DNA of 64,000 nucleotides. It comes from Halomonas halodenitrificans DSM 735 (GTDB lineage: Bacteria; Pseudomonadota; Gammaproteobacteria; Pseudomonadales; Halomonadaceae). The position numbers were made by a program, and so were the translations under genes. The stretch is taken from positions 62,001-126,000 of the forward strand of contig NZ_JHVH01000003.1 in assembly GCF_000620045.1 (NCBI RefSeq), read 5' to 3'. Shown here in pieces: positions 1 to 9,443 of the stretch. Numbering within the stretch: position 1 is the first letter of the stretch; every line of letters starts with the position of its first letter. The notes beneath the pieces are model-generated. The model saw nothing but the letters and a program-made list of their open reading frames with translations. It had not been told where the DNA came from and did no database searches.

Positions 1-755
1 ATCGCGATACGTTGGTAACGGCCTGCGAGCGCAAGCTGCAGGCGGGACGCTTTAACGACTATACCGTCAATGGTCTGCAGGTGGAGGGGCGAGAGGACGT
101 CACGAGGGTGCTCAGCGGCGTCACCGCCAGCCAGGCGCTGCTCGATGAGGCGGTCGCCTGGGGCGCCGACCTGGTGCTGGTGCATCACGGCTATTTCTGG
201 AAGAACGAGCCGGTGGCAGTGACCGGCATGAAGCGCCGGCGGCTGCGGACCCTGCTGGCTAATGATATCAATCTGCTGGCTTATCATCTGCCGCTGGATG
301 CCCACGCCGAGCTGGGCAACAATGCCGAGCTGGCACGGCGGCTGGGTTTCACGGCACAAGGCTGTGTCGATGGCGAGCCGGGGGAGGGGCTCCTGTGGCT
401 AGGGGCGCCGCCATCGAGGATGCCGGCCCAGGCGCTCGCCACTCACGTCGGTGAATGTCTGGGGCGAGAGACGCTGCTGGTCGAGGCTCCCGGCAGGGGG
501 GATGTTCAGCGCGTGGCCTGGTGTACCGGCGGCGCCCAGGACATGATTGCCGCGGCCTGGGAGGCGGGGGCCGATGCCTTCATTTCCGGAGAAATCTCCG
601 AGCGTACCACCCACCTGGCCCGTGAGCTGGGTATTCACTACCTGTGTGCCGGCCATCACGCCACCGAGCGCGACGGCGTTCGGGCGCTGGGCGACTGGCT
701 GGCCACGGAGTTCGCCCTCGAGCATCGCTTCGTGGATATCGATAACCCGGCCTGA
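1..755 (+). CDS. Nif3-like dinuclear metal centre protein (YbgI/GTP cyclohydrolase I type 2 family), 5' partial
   Basis: The reading frame is open from base 3 of the window, so the start codon lies just upstream; comparison with remembered E. coli YbgI (247 aa) suggests only a few residues are missing. Family signatures are visible: NGLQVEG near the N terminus, a VHHGYFWK metal-binding segment around residue 57, HLPLDAH around residue 92 and GHHATE near the C terminus, which supply the His/Glu ligands of the two-metal site. The protein ends in DIDNPA, like YbgI. The cellular role of Nif3/YbgI proteins is poorly defined; they form hexameric toroids with dinuclear metal sites. A TTG at 12 is in frame but has no reason to be preferred over an upstream start. 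Confidence 0.93.
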   Translation, partial: RDTLVTACERKLQAGRFNDYTVNGLQVEGREDVTRVLSGVTASQALLDEAVAWGADLVLVHHGYFWKNEPVAVTGMKRRRLRTLLANDINLLAYHLPLDAHAELGNNAELARRLGFTAQGCVDGEPGEGLLWLGAPPSRMPAQALATHVGECLGRETLLVEAPGRGDVQRVAWCTGGAQDMIAAAWEAGADAFISGEISERTTHLARELGIHYLCAGHHATERDGVRALGDWLATEFALEHRFVDIDNPA

Positions 756-820
756 GGCCATGAACGCCGACGCCCCGCTCGTGGAGCGGGGCGTCGGGAG
801 CCGGCCTGGCGTATGTCGAT

Positions 821-1270
821 TCAGTAGCGAGGTGTTTCGGGCTCCTGGTTATCGGACTCCTTGAGGCCGAAGTCCTCGGACAGGGTTCCGCCGGAGCCGT
901 CGGCGTAGTCCCTGGGGGTCGGCACCGCCTCGTCTTCGGATCCGTCGGAAGAGGGCGCGGCCGCGTCCACGGCCAGGCCGCGGCGGCTCTGGGTGTGTCC
1001 GCCGAGGGCGGCAGCATCCGCGGCCAGGCGGGCGGTTAGCGCCTCTCCGCTGTGGCGCAGCGCCTCGGTCAGGCGGCCGACTTCATCGAAGTGCTCGTCC
1101 AGGCCGTCACGCAGGGCCGAAAGCTCCCTGTCGCGCTCGGCGAGGCGCTGGCGAAGGCGCTGCCTGCCGTCGGCACCGGCATTGAGAAGGTGGTAGCCCA
1201 AGGCCCCCAGGCCGATGCCGGCCAGCAGGCAAGCGACGGCCAGAATCCAGTTGATGTTGCTCTCGTCCAC
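821..1270 (-). CDS. zapG: YhcB/ZapG-like inner membrane protein (DUF1043)
   Basis: A 149-aa protein with an N-terminal membrane segment (about residues 8-28), a charged region likely to be coiled coil (about 33-80) and a low-complexity tail containing the family-typical motif PRDYADGSGG (about 119-128), which corresponds to PRDYSEG in E. coli YhcB. YhcB/ZapG is a membrane-anchored cytoplasmic protein linked to cell division and envelope synthesis. It is divergent from zapE, with about 205 bp between the starts. The function is inferred from family membership; the central part is variable. Slightly longer than E. coli YhcB (about 132 aa). Confidence 0.85.
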   Translation of the reverse strand: MDESNINWILAVACLLAGIGLGALGYHLLNAGADGRQRLRQRLAERDRELSALRDGLDEHFDEVGRLTEALRHSGEALTARLAADAAALGGHTQSRRGLAVDAAAPSSDGSEDEAVPTPRDYADGSGGTLSEDFGLKESDNQEPETPRY

Positions 1271-1475
1271 GTCGATCTCCCTGCGGCGATGAACGATCCA
1301 GCGGCCGGCGTTACGGCGGGCGGATCCTGTGTTGGGGCAATCGCCCCGGCGCGCACCATTATAGAGCCGAGCGTGGGCCGTGGGTCAACGCGCGGCGTCG
1401 GCGGCGATGCGCTTCGTGGTTCAGATGCGTATAATGTGGCGCCTGTCGAAGCCGAAACAGGCCACTAACGTCCCC

Positions 1476-2645
1476 ATGAGCGCCGCAAACCGAGACACTC
1501 GTCCGACCCCCATGGCCCGCTACCATGCCGACCTGGAGCGCGATGACTTCCAGTATGACGCCGCCCAGGCCCAGGCCGTCGAACACCTGCAGCGCCTCTA
1601 TGACGACCTGCTTGCCAAGCCTTCGCCACCCTCGCGGGACGCCTCTCCCGGCAGCGGGCTGGCGTCTCGTGTCGCGGGGCTGTTCGGCAAGCGGGCGCCC
1701 CGTGAACCCGATGAGCCGGTGGTGCCGTCGATCCGTGGGCTCTACTTCTGGGGCGGCGTCGGGCGCGGCAAGACCTACCTGGTCGATGCCTTCTATGAGT
1801 CTCTGCCTTTTCCCGAGAAGATGCGTACCCATTTCCATCGCTTCATGCAGCGGGTGCACAACGAACTCGAGCACTACAAGGGTGAGCGAAACCCGCTGCG
1901 GCTGATTGCCGCCAAGTTTGCCGCCGAGGCCAGAGTGATCTGCTTCGATGAGTTCTTCGTCAAGGACATCACCGATGCCATGATCCTGGCCAACCTCCTC
2001 GAGGCGCTGTTCGAGCGGGGAGTGGTGCTGGTGGCGACCTCCAATATCGTGCCCGGGGAACTCTACAAGGATGGTCTTCAGCGGGCGCGCTTCCTGCCGG
2101 CCATCGACCTGCTGGAGCGCCACTGCGAGGTGGTCAATGTCGACTCGGGGATCGACTATCGGCTGCGTGCTCTCCAGCGCGCCGAGATCTTTCATTCGCC
2201 GTTGGACGAGGCCGCCGAGGCCGAGCTGGCGCGAAGCTTCCGCGAGATTGCCGGTCAGGATGGCGAGGCCGATGTGCCGCTCGAGGTCAACCACCGCATG
2301 CTCCATGCCCGTCGACTCCACGACGATGTGGTGTGGTTCGAGTTCATGGAACTCTGCGATGGACCGCGCAGCCAGAACGACTACATCGAACTGGCGCGGG
2401 AGTTTCACGCCGTGCTCGTCTCCAATGTGACGCGAATGAACGGGGCCACCGATGACCAGGCCCGGCGCTTTATCAATATGGTCGACGAGTTTTACGATCG
2501 CGGGGTCAAGCTGCTGATGTCCGCCGAGGTGCCCGCCGAGCGGCTTTATCGAGACGGGCGGCTCGAGTTCGAGTTCCAGAGGACGCTGTCGCGGCTGCAG
2601 GAGATGCAGTCTCGGGAATACCTGGCGCTTCCCCGCAGGCCCTGA
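1476..2645 (+). CDS. zapE: Cell division ATPase ZapE (AFG1-like)
   Basis: AFG1/ZapE family P-loop ATPase, about 389 aa from the chosen ATG. The Walker A motif GGVGRGKT is at about residues 93-100 and Walker B (CFDEFFV) at about 156-162, followed by the sensor-like TSN motif and the conserved ending EFQRTLSRLQEMQS. ZapE is a peripheral ATPase that associates with the FtsZ ring under stress. I chose ATG 1476 (MSAANRDT); an ATG at 1512 is a second possibility, and the longer open frame from 1380 overlaps the divergent promoter region. It lies upstream of rplM as in Pseudomonas. Confidence 0.93.
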   Translation: MSAANRDTRPTPMARYHADLERDDFQYDAAQAQAVEHLQRLYDDLLAKPSPPSRDASPGSGLASRVAGLFGKRAPREPDEPVVPSIRGLYFWGGVGRGKTYLVDAFYESLPFPEKMRTHFHRFMQRVHNELEHYKGERNPLRLIAAKFAAEARVICFDEFFVKDITDAMILANLLEALFERGVVLVATSNIVPGELYKDGLQRARFLPAIDLLERHCEVVNVDSGIDYRLRALQRAEIFHSPLDEAAEAELARSFREIAGQDGEADVPLEVNHRMLHARRLHDDVVWFEFMELCDGPRSQNDYIELAREFHAVLVSNVTRMNGATDDQARRFINMVDEFYDRGVKLLMSAEVPAERLYRDGRLEFEFQRTLSRLQEMQSREYLALPRRP

Positions 2646-2668
2646 CCGGGCTTTGCCCGGCGCTTACG

Positions 2669-2698
2669 TTGCGCACCGGGCCCGCCTTCGTGTAGACT
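2669..2698 (+). promoter_or_regulatory. Candidate sigma-70 promoter of rplM-rpsI
   Basis: TTGCGC (2669-2674), 18 bp, TAGACT (2693-2698), about 110 bp upstream of rplM and just after zapE. The hexamers are partial matches only; the position suits a ribosomal protein promoter with a long leader. Confidence 0.4.
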
Positions 2699-2713
2699 TC
2701 GCGCGCTCTACTC

Positions 2714-2777
2714 GTTGTCCTCGCCCGCCGGGGACAACCAAGAAGAATAGGGACGGTTCCATGTCGGTCCGCCGACG
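2714..2777 (+). promoter_or_regulatory. Structured rplM leader (two hairpins)
   Basis: The rplM leader contains a 7-bp hairpin (GTTGTCC 2714-2720 with GGACAAC 2732-2738) and a small hairpin GTCGG-TCCG-CCGAC near 2764-2777. In many bacteria the rplM-rpsI leader is the site of autogenous control by L13. That this leader does so here is inference from position and pairing. Confidence 0.35.
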
Positions 2778-2810
2778 GCAGAACCCAACACACTTGATTG
2801 GTGAGATTTC

Positions 2811-3239
2811 ATGAAGACGTTCACTGCCAAACCGCAGTCCGTCGAGCGCGACTGGTACGTCGTCGACGCCACGGACAAGACGCTCGGTCGTCTGGCCACA
2901 GAGATTGCCCGTCGCCTGCGTGGCAAGCACAAGCCCGAATTTACCCCGCACGTTGATGCTGGCGACTATATCGTCGTGATCAATGCCGAAAAGGTGAAGG
3001 TTACCGGTAACAAGGCCAAGGCCAAGACCTACTATCGCCACACCGGCTATCCCGGTGGCCTGCGTTCCATGACCTTCGACAAGATGCTCGACCACGCTCC
3101 CGAGCGTATCATCGAGAGCGCCGTGAAGGGCATGCTGCCCAAGGGTCCCCTGGGGCGCGCCATGTATACCAAGCTCAAGGTCTACGCCGGTGCCGAACAT
3201 CCGCACGCCGCCCAGCAGCCGCAAGAACTGAACATCTGA
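2811..3239 (+). CDS. rplM: 50S ribosomal protein L13
   Basis: A 142-aa protein, the standard L13 length, with the family segments [37 protein letters not shown] and [13 protein letters not shown]13 is an early assembly protein of the 50S subunit. It is the first gene of a two-gene operon with rpsI (13-bp gap) and is preceded by a structured leader of about 110 nt. Confidence 0.99.
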   Translation: MKTFTAKPQSVERDWYVVDATDKTLGRLATEIARRLRGKHKPEFTPHVDAGDYIVVINAEKVKVTGNKAKAKTYYRHTGYPGGLRSMTFDKMLDHAPERIIESAVKGMLPKGPLGRAMYTKLKVYAGAEHPHAAQQPQELNI

Positions 3240-3252
3240 GGGAATCTTCGCC

Positions 3253-3642
3253 ATGACACAGCAATATTACGGTACCGGGCGCCGCAAGACCTCTACGGCC
3301 CGTGTTTTCCTGAAGCCGGGCACCGGCAAGATCACCGTCAACAGCCGTGAGCTGGACCAGTATTTCGGACGCGTCACCGGCCGCATGGTGGTGCGCCAGC
3401 CGCTCGAGCTGACCGATACCCTGGGTCAGTTCGATGTCTACGTGACGGTCAAGGGTGGCGGTGGTTCCGCCCAGGCCGGCGCGATCCGTCACGGCATCAC
3501 GCGTGCCCTGATGGCCTACAACGAAGACTTCCGTGCGCCGCTGCGCGAAGCGGGCTACGTGACCCGTGACGCACGTGAGGTCGAGCGTAAGAAGATCGGC
3601 CTGCGCAAGGCGCGTCGCCGTCCGCAGTTCTCCAAGCGCTGA
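3253..3642 (+). CDS. rpsI: 30S ribosomal protein S9
   Basis: A 129-aa protein matching S9 throughout: [20 protein letters not shown] at the N terminus, [17 protein letters not shown] in the middle and the diagnostic C-terminal [11 protein letters not shown] tail that reaches the ribosomal P site. Second gene of the rplM operon, followed 25 bp later by a strong intrinsic terminator. Confidence 0.99.
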   Translation: MTQQYYGTGRRKTSTARVFLKPGTGKITVNSRELDQYFGRVTGRMVVRQPLELTDTLGQFDVYVTVKGGGGSAQAGAIRHGITRALMAYNEDFRAPLREAGYVTRDAREVERKKIGLRKARRRPQFSKR

Positions 3643-3667
3643 TCGTCAGCCGCCTTGGAGTACGCAG

Positions 3668-3700
3668 CGCCCGGGTTCGTTAACCCGGGCGTTTCTTGTT
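3668..3700 (+). terminator. Rho-independent terminator of rplM-rpsI
   Basis: Perfect 10-bp stem CGCCCGGGTT (3668-3677) with AACCCGGGCG (3682-3691), 4-nt loop, followed by TTTCTTGTT. Confidence 0.9.
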
Positions 3701-3765
3701 CTGGGTCAACGATTTGTGTGCGTTATGCTGCCTTGGTCAGGGTCCTTTTCCTTGTGCGCGGCGGC

Positions 3766-3794
3766 TTGATTTCTTAACATGTACCGCATTTAGT
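3766..3794 (+). promoter_or_regulatory. Candidate promoter of petABC
   Basis: TTGATT (3766-3771), 17 bp, TTTAGT (3789-3794), 66 bp upstream of petA and downstream of the rpsI terminator. Each hexamer matches the sigma-70 consensus at four of six positions. Confidence 0.4.
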
Positions 3795-3859
3795 GTCCGT
3801 GTTCGCGGGGATGATACCTGCGATAGGTCAACGGGTAAGCTGATGGGAGAAACCTTGAA

Positions 3860-4459
3860 ATGGCAGATAACGGCGTGAACAAGGGTCGGCGCCGTTTCCT
3901 CGTGGGTGCTACCACCGTGGTTGGTGGGGTTGGTGCCGTCGGGGTTGCGGTCCCCTTTGTGGCTTCCTGGCAGCCGAGTGCCAGGGCGAGAGCGGCGGGT
4001 GCGCCGGTTCAGGCGGATGTGTCCAAGCTGGAGCCCGGGCAGCGCATGACAGTGGAGTGGCGTGGCAAGCCGGTATGGATTGTCAACCGGACCCCGGAGA
4101 TGATCGAGAGGATCGAAGGCTTCGATGAGTCGCGGCTTGCCGATCCTGCGTCAGAGGTCCCGCAGCAGCCGGCCTATATCGACGGCTCCCTGCGTTCCAT
4201 CAAGCGGGAGATCGGCGTGCTGATCGGCATCTGTACCCATCTGGGCTGTTCGCCGCTATACCGTCCCGAGCCGGATGCGGATGATGTTGGCACCGACGAC
4301 TGGCCCGGCGGCTACTTCTGCCCCTGTCACGGCTCGCGCTTCGACCTGGCGGGTCGAGTGTTTCGTAACGTGCCGGCTCCCACCAATCTGGAGGTGCCGC
4401 CTTACCGCTTCGAGTCTGACGATATCATCGTCGTCGGCGAAGATGAGGAGACTGCCTGA
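3860..4459 (+). CDS. petA: Ubiquinol-cytochrome c reductase iron-sulfur (Rieske) subunit
   Basis: A 199-aa Rieske protein. The two cluster-binding motifs are intact: C125-T-H127-L-G-C130 and C154-P-C156-H157-G-S. The N terminus KGRRRFLVGATTVVGG is a twin-arginine-type anchor followed by one hydrophobic segment, expected to stay uncleaved as the membrane anchor. The protein carries the 2Fe-2S centre that moves electrons from ubiquinol to cytochrome c1. A GGGAGA ribosome-binding site lies upstream, and the stop overlaps the petB start by one base. Confidence 0.98.
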   Translation: MADNGVNKGRRRFLVGATTVVGGVGAVGVAVPFVASWQPSARARAAGAPVQADVSKLEPGQRMTVEWRGKPVWIVNRTPEMIERIEGFDESRLADPASEVPQQPAYIDGSLRSIKREIGVLIGICTHLGCSPLYRPEPDADDVGTDDWPGGYFCPCHGSRFDLAGRVFRNVPAPTNLEVPPYRFESDDIIVVGEDEETA

Positions 4460-5718
4460 TGGGTAATCCGAACAAGGCGATGGCGGACAAGGGGATCATG
4501 CGCTGGGTGGATGAGCGTTTCCCCGCGACGCAGATGTGGCAGGAACACCTGTCGAAGTATTACGCCCCCAAGAACTTCAACTTCTGGTATTTCTTCGGTT
4601 CACTGGCGATGCTGGTGCTGGTCAACCAGATCCTTACCGGCATCTGGTTGACCATGAGCTACAATCCCTCCGCCGAGGGTGCCTTCGCCTCGGTCGAGTA
4701 CATCATGCGTGATGTGGAGTGGGGGTGGCTGATCCGCTATCTGCACTCAACCGGTGCCACGGCCTTCTTCGTGGTGGTCTATCTGCACATGTTCCGCGGC
4801 CTGCTCTACGGCTCCTACAAGGCCCCTCGTGAGCTGGTGTGGATCTTCGGCATGGCGATCTATCTGGCGTTGATGGCCGAGGCCTTCATGGGCTATCTGC
4901 TGCCCTGGGGGCAGATGTCCTACTGGGGGGCTCAGGTGATCATCTCGCTGTTCTCCGCCATCCCGGTCATCGGTCCCGACCTGACCCAGTGGGTGCGGGG
5001 CGACTTCCTGATCTCGGGGATTACCCTCAACCGCTTCTTTGCACTCCACGTGGTGGCGCTGCCTATCGTGATTCTGGCGCTGGTGGTGCTGCATATCATT
5101 GCCCTGCATGAGGTCGGCTCCAACAACCCCGACGGCATCGATATCAAGAAGAAGAAGGACGAGACCGGCAAGCCGCTGGACGGCATTCCCTTCCATCCGT
5201 ATTACACGGTGAAGGATGTCGTCGGCGTGGCCGTCTTCCTGTTCGTGTTTGCCGTGGTGATCTTCTACTTCCCCGAGGGGGGTGGCTATTTCCTCGAGAA
5301 ACCGAACTTCGAGCCCGCCAACCCGCTGAAGACGCCCGACCATATTGCGCCTGTCTGGTACTTCACGCCCTTCTACGCAATACTGCGTGCCATCAACTTC
5401 TCCGTATTCGGACTCGATGCGAAGTTCCTCGGCGTGATCTTCATGGGGGCGGCCATCGCGGTGCTCTTCGTGTTGCCCTGGCTCGACCGCAGTGCGGTGC
5501 GCTCCATTCGCTACAAGGGCTGGATTTCCAAGGTGATGCTGGTGCTGTTCGCGGTCAGCTTTATCGTCCTCGGGGTCCTGGGGGTGTTGCCGACGACCGA
5601 TGGCCGCACCGTCGTTGCCCAACTATGTACCGCCGTCTACTTTGCCTTCTTCCTGTTGATGCCGATCTATACGCGGCTGGAGAAGACCAAACCCGTTCCG
5701 GAGAGGGTGACTGGCTAA
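4459..5718 (+). CDS. petB: Cytochrome b of the bc1 complex
   Basis: A 419-aa polytopic cytochrome b. The likely haem ligands H96/H110 and H197/H212 lie in the two expected helices (HSTGATAFFVVVYLH and HVVALPIVILALVVLH). The quinol-oxidation-site motif is PVWY (298-301), a variant of the PEWY of mitochondria and alphaproteobacteria. The protein binds both b haems and forms the Qo and Qi sites. It is full length, with C-terminal helices extending past the core, as in proteobacterial enzymes with a separate c1. Stop and petC start share one base. Confidence 0.98.
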   Translation: MGNPNKAMADKGIMRWVDERFPATQMWQEHLSKYYAPKNFNFWYFFGSLAMLVLVNQILTGIWLTMSYNPSAEGAFASVEYIMRDVEWGWLIRYLHSTGATAFFVVVYLHMFRGLLYGSYKAPRELVWIFGMAIYLALMAEAFMGYLLPWGQMSYWGAQVIISLFSAIPVIGPDLTQWVRGDFLISGITLNRFFALHVVALPIVILALVVLHIIALHEVGSNNPDGIDIKKKKDETGKPLDGIPFHPYYTVKDVVGVAVFLFVFAVVIFYFPEGGGYFLEKPNFEPANPLKTPDHIAPVWYFTPFYAILRAINFSVFGLDAKFLGVIFMGAAIAVLFVLPWLDRSAVRSIRYKGWISKVMLVLFAVSFIVLGVLGVLPTTDGRTVVAQLCTAVYFAFFLLMPIYTRLEKTKPVPERVTG

Positions 5719-6485
5719 TGAAAAAGCAACTGTTCGCACTGCTCCTCGCGCTGGTGCCCTTCACGGCCATGGCCGCCGGAGGTGCAAGCGTCCCGTACTC
5801 CATGACGCCCGACCTCGATGACAAGGCGTCGTTGCAGCGTGGCATGCAGCTCTATACCAACTATTGCATGGGCTGCCATTCTTTGGAGCACCAGCGCTTC
5901 GCGCGTGCCGCCGACGATTTGAACATGCCCCAGGACCTGGTGGAGGAGAATCTGATCTTCTCCTCGGATCTGGCCTTTAACGACCAGATGCATATCGCCA
6001 TGGGCGAGGGCGATGCCGAGGCCTGGTTCGGTGCGGCACCGCCCGACCTGACCCTGGAATCGCGCCTGCGGGGTACCGACTGGATCTACTCCTACCTGCT
6101 CTCGTTCTACAAGGATCCGAGCACCGGTACCGGTGTGAATAATGCCGTGTTCGATCTGGTGTCCATGCCCAACGTGCTCGAGCCGTTGCAGGGCGTCCAG
6201 GAGATGGTATGCGCCGAGACCGACCGCCCGGTAGAGGGTGCCGAGCTCGATCCGCTGACCGGCAAGTACCAGTCCTGTGACGTGCTGCAGGTGACTCAGC
6301 CGGGTGAGCTGGAGCCGGATGAGTTCGAGGAGGCGGTCTACGACCTGACCAACTTCCTGGCCTATGTCGGTGAGCCATCCAAGCTTCAGGCTCAGGCCCT
6401 GGCGCCCAAGGTGTTGATCTTCATCTTCATCTTCGGTGTCATAGCCTACCTGCTCAAGCGCGAGTACTGGCGCGACATCCACTGA
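5718..6485 (+). CDS. petC: Cytochrome c1
   Basis: A 255-aa protein from the ATG that overlaps the petB stop. It has a cleavable signal peptide (MKKQLFALLLALVPFTAMAA), a haem c attachment motif C50-M-G-C53-H54, and a C-terminal membrane anchor (about 228-248) ending in KREYWRDIH. Cytochrome c1 accepts electrons from the Rieske protein at the periplasmic face. A longer upstream frame exists inside petB but would destroy the signal peptide. Confidence 0.97.
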   Translation: MKKQLFALLLALVPFTAMAAGGASVPYSMTPDLDDKASLQRGMQLYTNYCMGCHSLEHQRFARAADDLNMPQDLVEENLIFSSDLAFNDQMHIAMGEGDAEAWFGAAPPDLTLESRLRGTDWIYSYLLSFYKDPSTGTGVNNAVFDLVSMPNVLEPLQGVQEMVCAETDRPVEGAELDPLTGKYQSCDVLQVTQPGELEPDEFEEAVYDLTNFLAYVGEPSKLQAQALAPKVLIFIFIFGVIAYLLKREYWRDIH

Positions 6486-6506
6486 CCCGACCCGGGTGAG
6501 TGACTG

Positions 6507-6549
6507 CGGGGGCGCAGGGCCATCGGCCATGCGCCCCCGTGTTGTTTGT
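6507..6549 (+). terminator. Terminator after petABC
   Basis: Stem CGGGGGCGCA (6507-6516) with TGCGCCCCCG (6530-6539), followed by TGTTGTTTGT. The T-tract is interrupted, so efficiency is uncertain. Confidence 0.7.
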
Positions 6550-6625
6550 ATCGGGTAAAACGCTTCCCCGCGGAGTGGGTCCCGCGTGTTACCATGGTTG
6601 TTCGATTTGATGCGAGGATTGTTTC

Positions 6626-7252
6626 ATGGGTGTAGTGGCCAAGCGGTCGTCGATGATCTTCTATTCCGGTGGCGCCGATCATTGCAGCCACCGTGTGCGT
6701 ATCGTGCTCGCCGAGAAGGGGGTGGCGGTGGACATCGTGGAGGTCACGCCGGATCAGCCCCCGGCGGAGCTCGCCGATCTCAATCCTTACAACAGTGTGC
6801 CGACCCTGCTGGACCGTGACCTGGTCCTGTATGAGTCAAAGGTGATGATGGAGTATCTGGACGAGCGCTTCCCGCACCCTCCCTTGCTGCCTGTCTACCC
6901 GGTAGCGCGTGCCCAGAGTCGGCTCTGGATGCATCGTATCGAGCTTGAATGGTGCCCGCTGGTGGAGAAGATCGAGCAAGGCCCCAAGAAGGAAGCGGAC
7001 AAGGCGCGCAAGGAGCTGCGTGAAAGCCTGGTGGGTATTTCCCCCATCTTCGAGGATATGCCGTACTTCATGAGCGAGGAGTTTACCCTGGTGGACTGCT
7101 GCCTGGCACCGATCCTGTGGCGTCTGCCGGCGCTGGGCATCGAGCTGCCCGAGAAACAGGTGGCGCCATTGCTCGAGTATATGGAGCGCGTCTTCGAGCG
7201 TGATGGCTTCAAGGCCTCGCTGAGCGAGCGCGAACGCGAGATTCGCAGCTGA
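6626..7252 (+). CDS. sspA: Stringent starvation protein A
   Basis: A 208-aa GST-fold protein closely similar to E. coli Ssp[16 protein letters not shown] N-terminal thioredoxin domain, [36 protein letters not shown], and the C-terminal helical domain with [21 protein letters not shown]. SspA binds RNA polymerase holoenzyme and affects transcription in stationary phase and acid stress. It is followed by sspB after about 50 bp, the usual pair. Confidence 0.97.
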   Translation: MGVVAKRSSMIFYSGGADHCSHRVRIVLAEKGVAVDIVEVTPDQPPAELADLNPYNSVPTLLDRDLVLYESKVMMEYLDERFPHPPLLPVYPVARAQSRLWMHRIELEWCPLVEKIEQGPKKEADKARKELRESLVGISPIFEDMPYFMSEEFTLVDCCLAPILWRLPALGIELPEKQVAPLLEYMERVFERDGFKASLSEREREIRS

Positions 7253-7305
7253 TACACTTCCCCGGCCGTCGATCGTATGGTCGGACAATGCAAGAGGGTC
7301 AGACG

Positions 7306-7791
7306 ATGGACTCCCGTCATCCTAGCCTATCCAGTCGTCCTTACCTGGCCAGAGCCCTATTCCAGTGGTTACTGGACAACGACCTCACGCCACATCTCGT
7401 GGTCGATGCCGAGCATCCTCAGGTAGAGGTGCCCCGGCAGTTTGTACAGAACGGCCAGATCGTTCTCAACCTGTCGCCGAGTGCTATCCGTGATCTCGCC
7501 ATGGAAAACGATGCGATCAGCTTCGAGGCTCGCTTCGGTGGCCAGCCCATGCGGGTGATGGTGCCGAGTGATGCCCTGGTGGCCATCTATGGTCGTGAGA
7601 ACGGTGTGGGCATGGTCTTTGGTCATGAGCCGGTGATGCCCCAGCCTGAGGAGGCGAGCGACGAAGCGTCTCCGGCGCTTTCCGAGGTCGAGACCGATGA
7701 GGATCCTGCACCGGAAGAAGGGGCAGGCGAAGAGGGAGAGGGCCCCCGTCGCCCGAACAAGGGCAGGCCTTCCCTGCGGGTCATCAAGTAG
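7306..7791 (+). CDS. sspB: ClpXP protease specificity-enhancing factor SspB
   Basis: 161 aa from ATG 7306, which has an AGAGGG Shine-Dalgarno 7-8 nt upstream; an ATG at 7288 is less well placed. The N-terminal substrate-binding domain is clear (RPYLARALFQWLLDNDLTPHLVVD, GQIVLNLSPSAIRDL, FEARFGG). It is joined by an acidic flexible linker to the C-terminal ClpX-binding peptide RPSLRVIK. SspB tethers ssrA-tagged proteins to ClpXP. Confidence 0.96.
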   Translation: MDSRHPSLSSRPYLARALFQWLLDNDLTPHLVVDAEHPQVEVPRQFVQNGQIVLNLSPSAIRDLAMENDAISFEARFGGQPMRVMVPSDALVAIYGRENGVGMVFGHEPVMPQPEEASDEASPALSEVETDEDPAPEEGAGEEGEGPRRPNKGRPSLRVIK

Positions 7792-7813
7792 GTCGGCATC
7801 GGGCGTTGTACAG

Positions 7814-7849
7814 CGCAAAACGGCAGGCTCGAGGCCTGCCGTTTTTGCG
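7814..7849. terminator. Bidirectional terminator between sspB and dolP
   Basis: A 15-nt arm CGCAAAACGGCAGGC (7814-7828) pairs with the arm at 7834-7849 (GCCTGCCG then TTTTTGCG), with one unpaired T. The T-run on the plus strand and A-run on the other suit the convergent genes on both sides. Confidence 0.88.
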
Positions 7850-7878
7850 TTGTGAGTTTGCCACATGACACAAGTGCA

Positions 7879-9071
<1,193 letters not shown>

Positions 9072-9443
9072 TTAGTAGGCATCGAAGGCATTGACCACCC
9101 ACTGGATGTCGAGTTCGGGTGACGTGCCGGTGACGGCAACCACATCGAAGCGGCAGGGACATGATAGCCGGTTGCGGTGGAGATAAAAACGCGCGGCTCG
9201 CACCAGGCGCCGCTGCTTGGTGGCGGTGATGGTCTCCAGGGGGTGGCCGTGGCGGGTGTCGGCGCGGTGGCGCACCTCGATGAAGACCAGGGTCTCGCCG
9301 TCGCGCATCACCAGATCCAGTTCGCCCCCCTTGGCGTGCTGGTTGGCGGCCACGGCTTTCAGGCCACGGTCGGCCAGCCAGTTCGCGACGAGGCGTTCGA
9401 CAGCCTCGCCGCGGGCGCGGGCGTCACGGGGCCCGTTCATCAC
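9072..9443 (-). CDS. yraN: YraN family protein (UPF0102, endonuclease-like fold)
   Basis: A 123-aa protein with the UPF0102 signatures GEAVERLVANWLADRG, a GGELDLVMRDGETLVFIEVRHR stretch (acidic and E-x-R/K residues of a PD-(D/E)XK-like nuclease core) and FDVVAV. The biochemical function is not established for the family. Its start lies inside the last 20 bp of lpoA, so it is probably co-translated with it. Confidence 0.9.
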   Translation of the reverse strand: MMNGPRDARARGEAVERLVANWLADRGLKAVAANQHAKGGELDLVMRDGETLVFIEVRHRADTRHGHPLETITATKQRRLVRAARFYLHRNRLSCPCRFDVVAVTGTSPELDIQWVVNAFDAY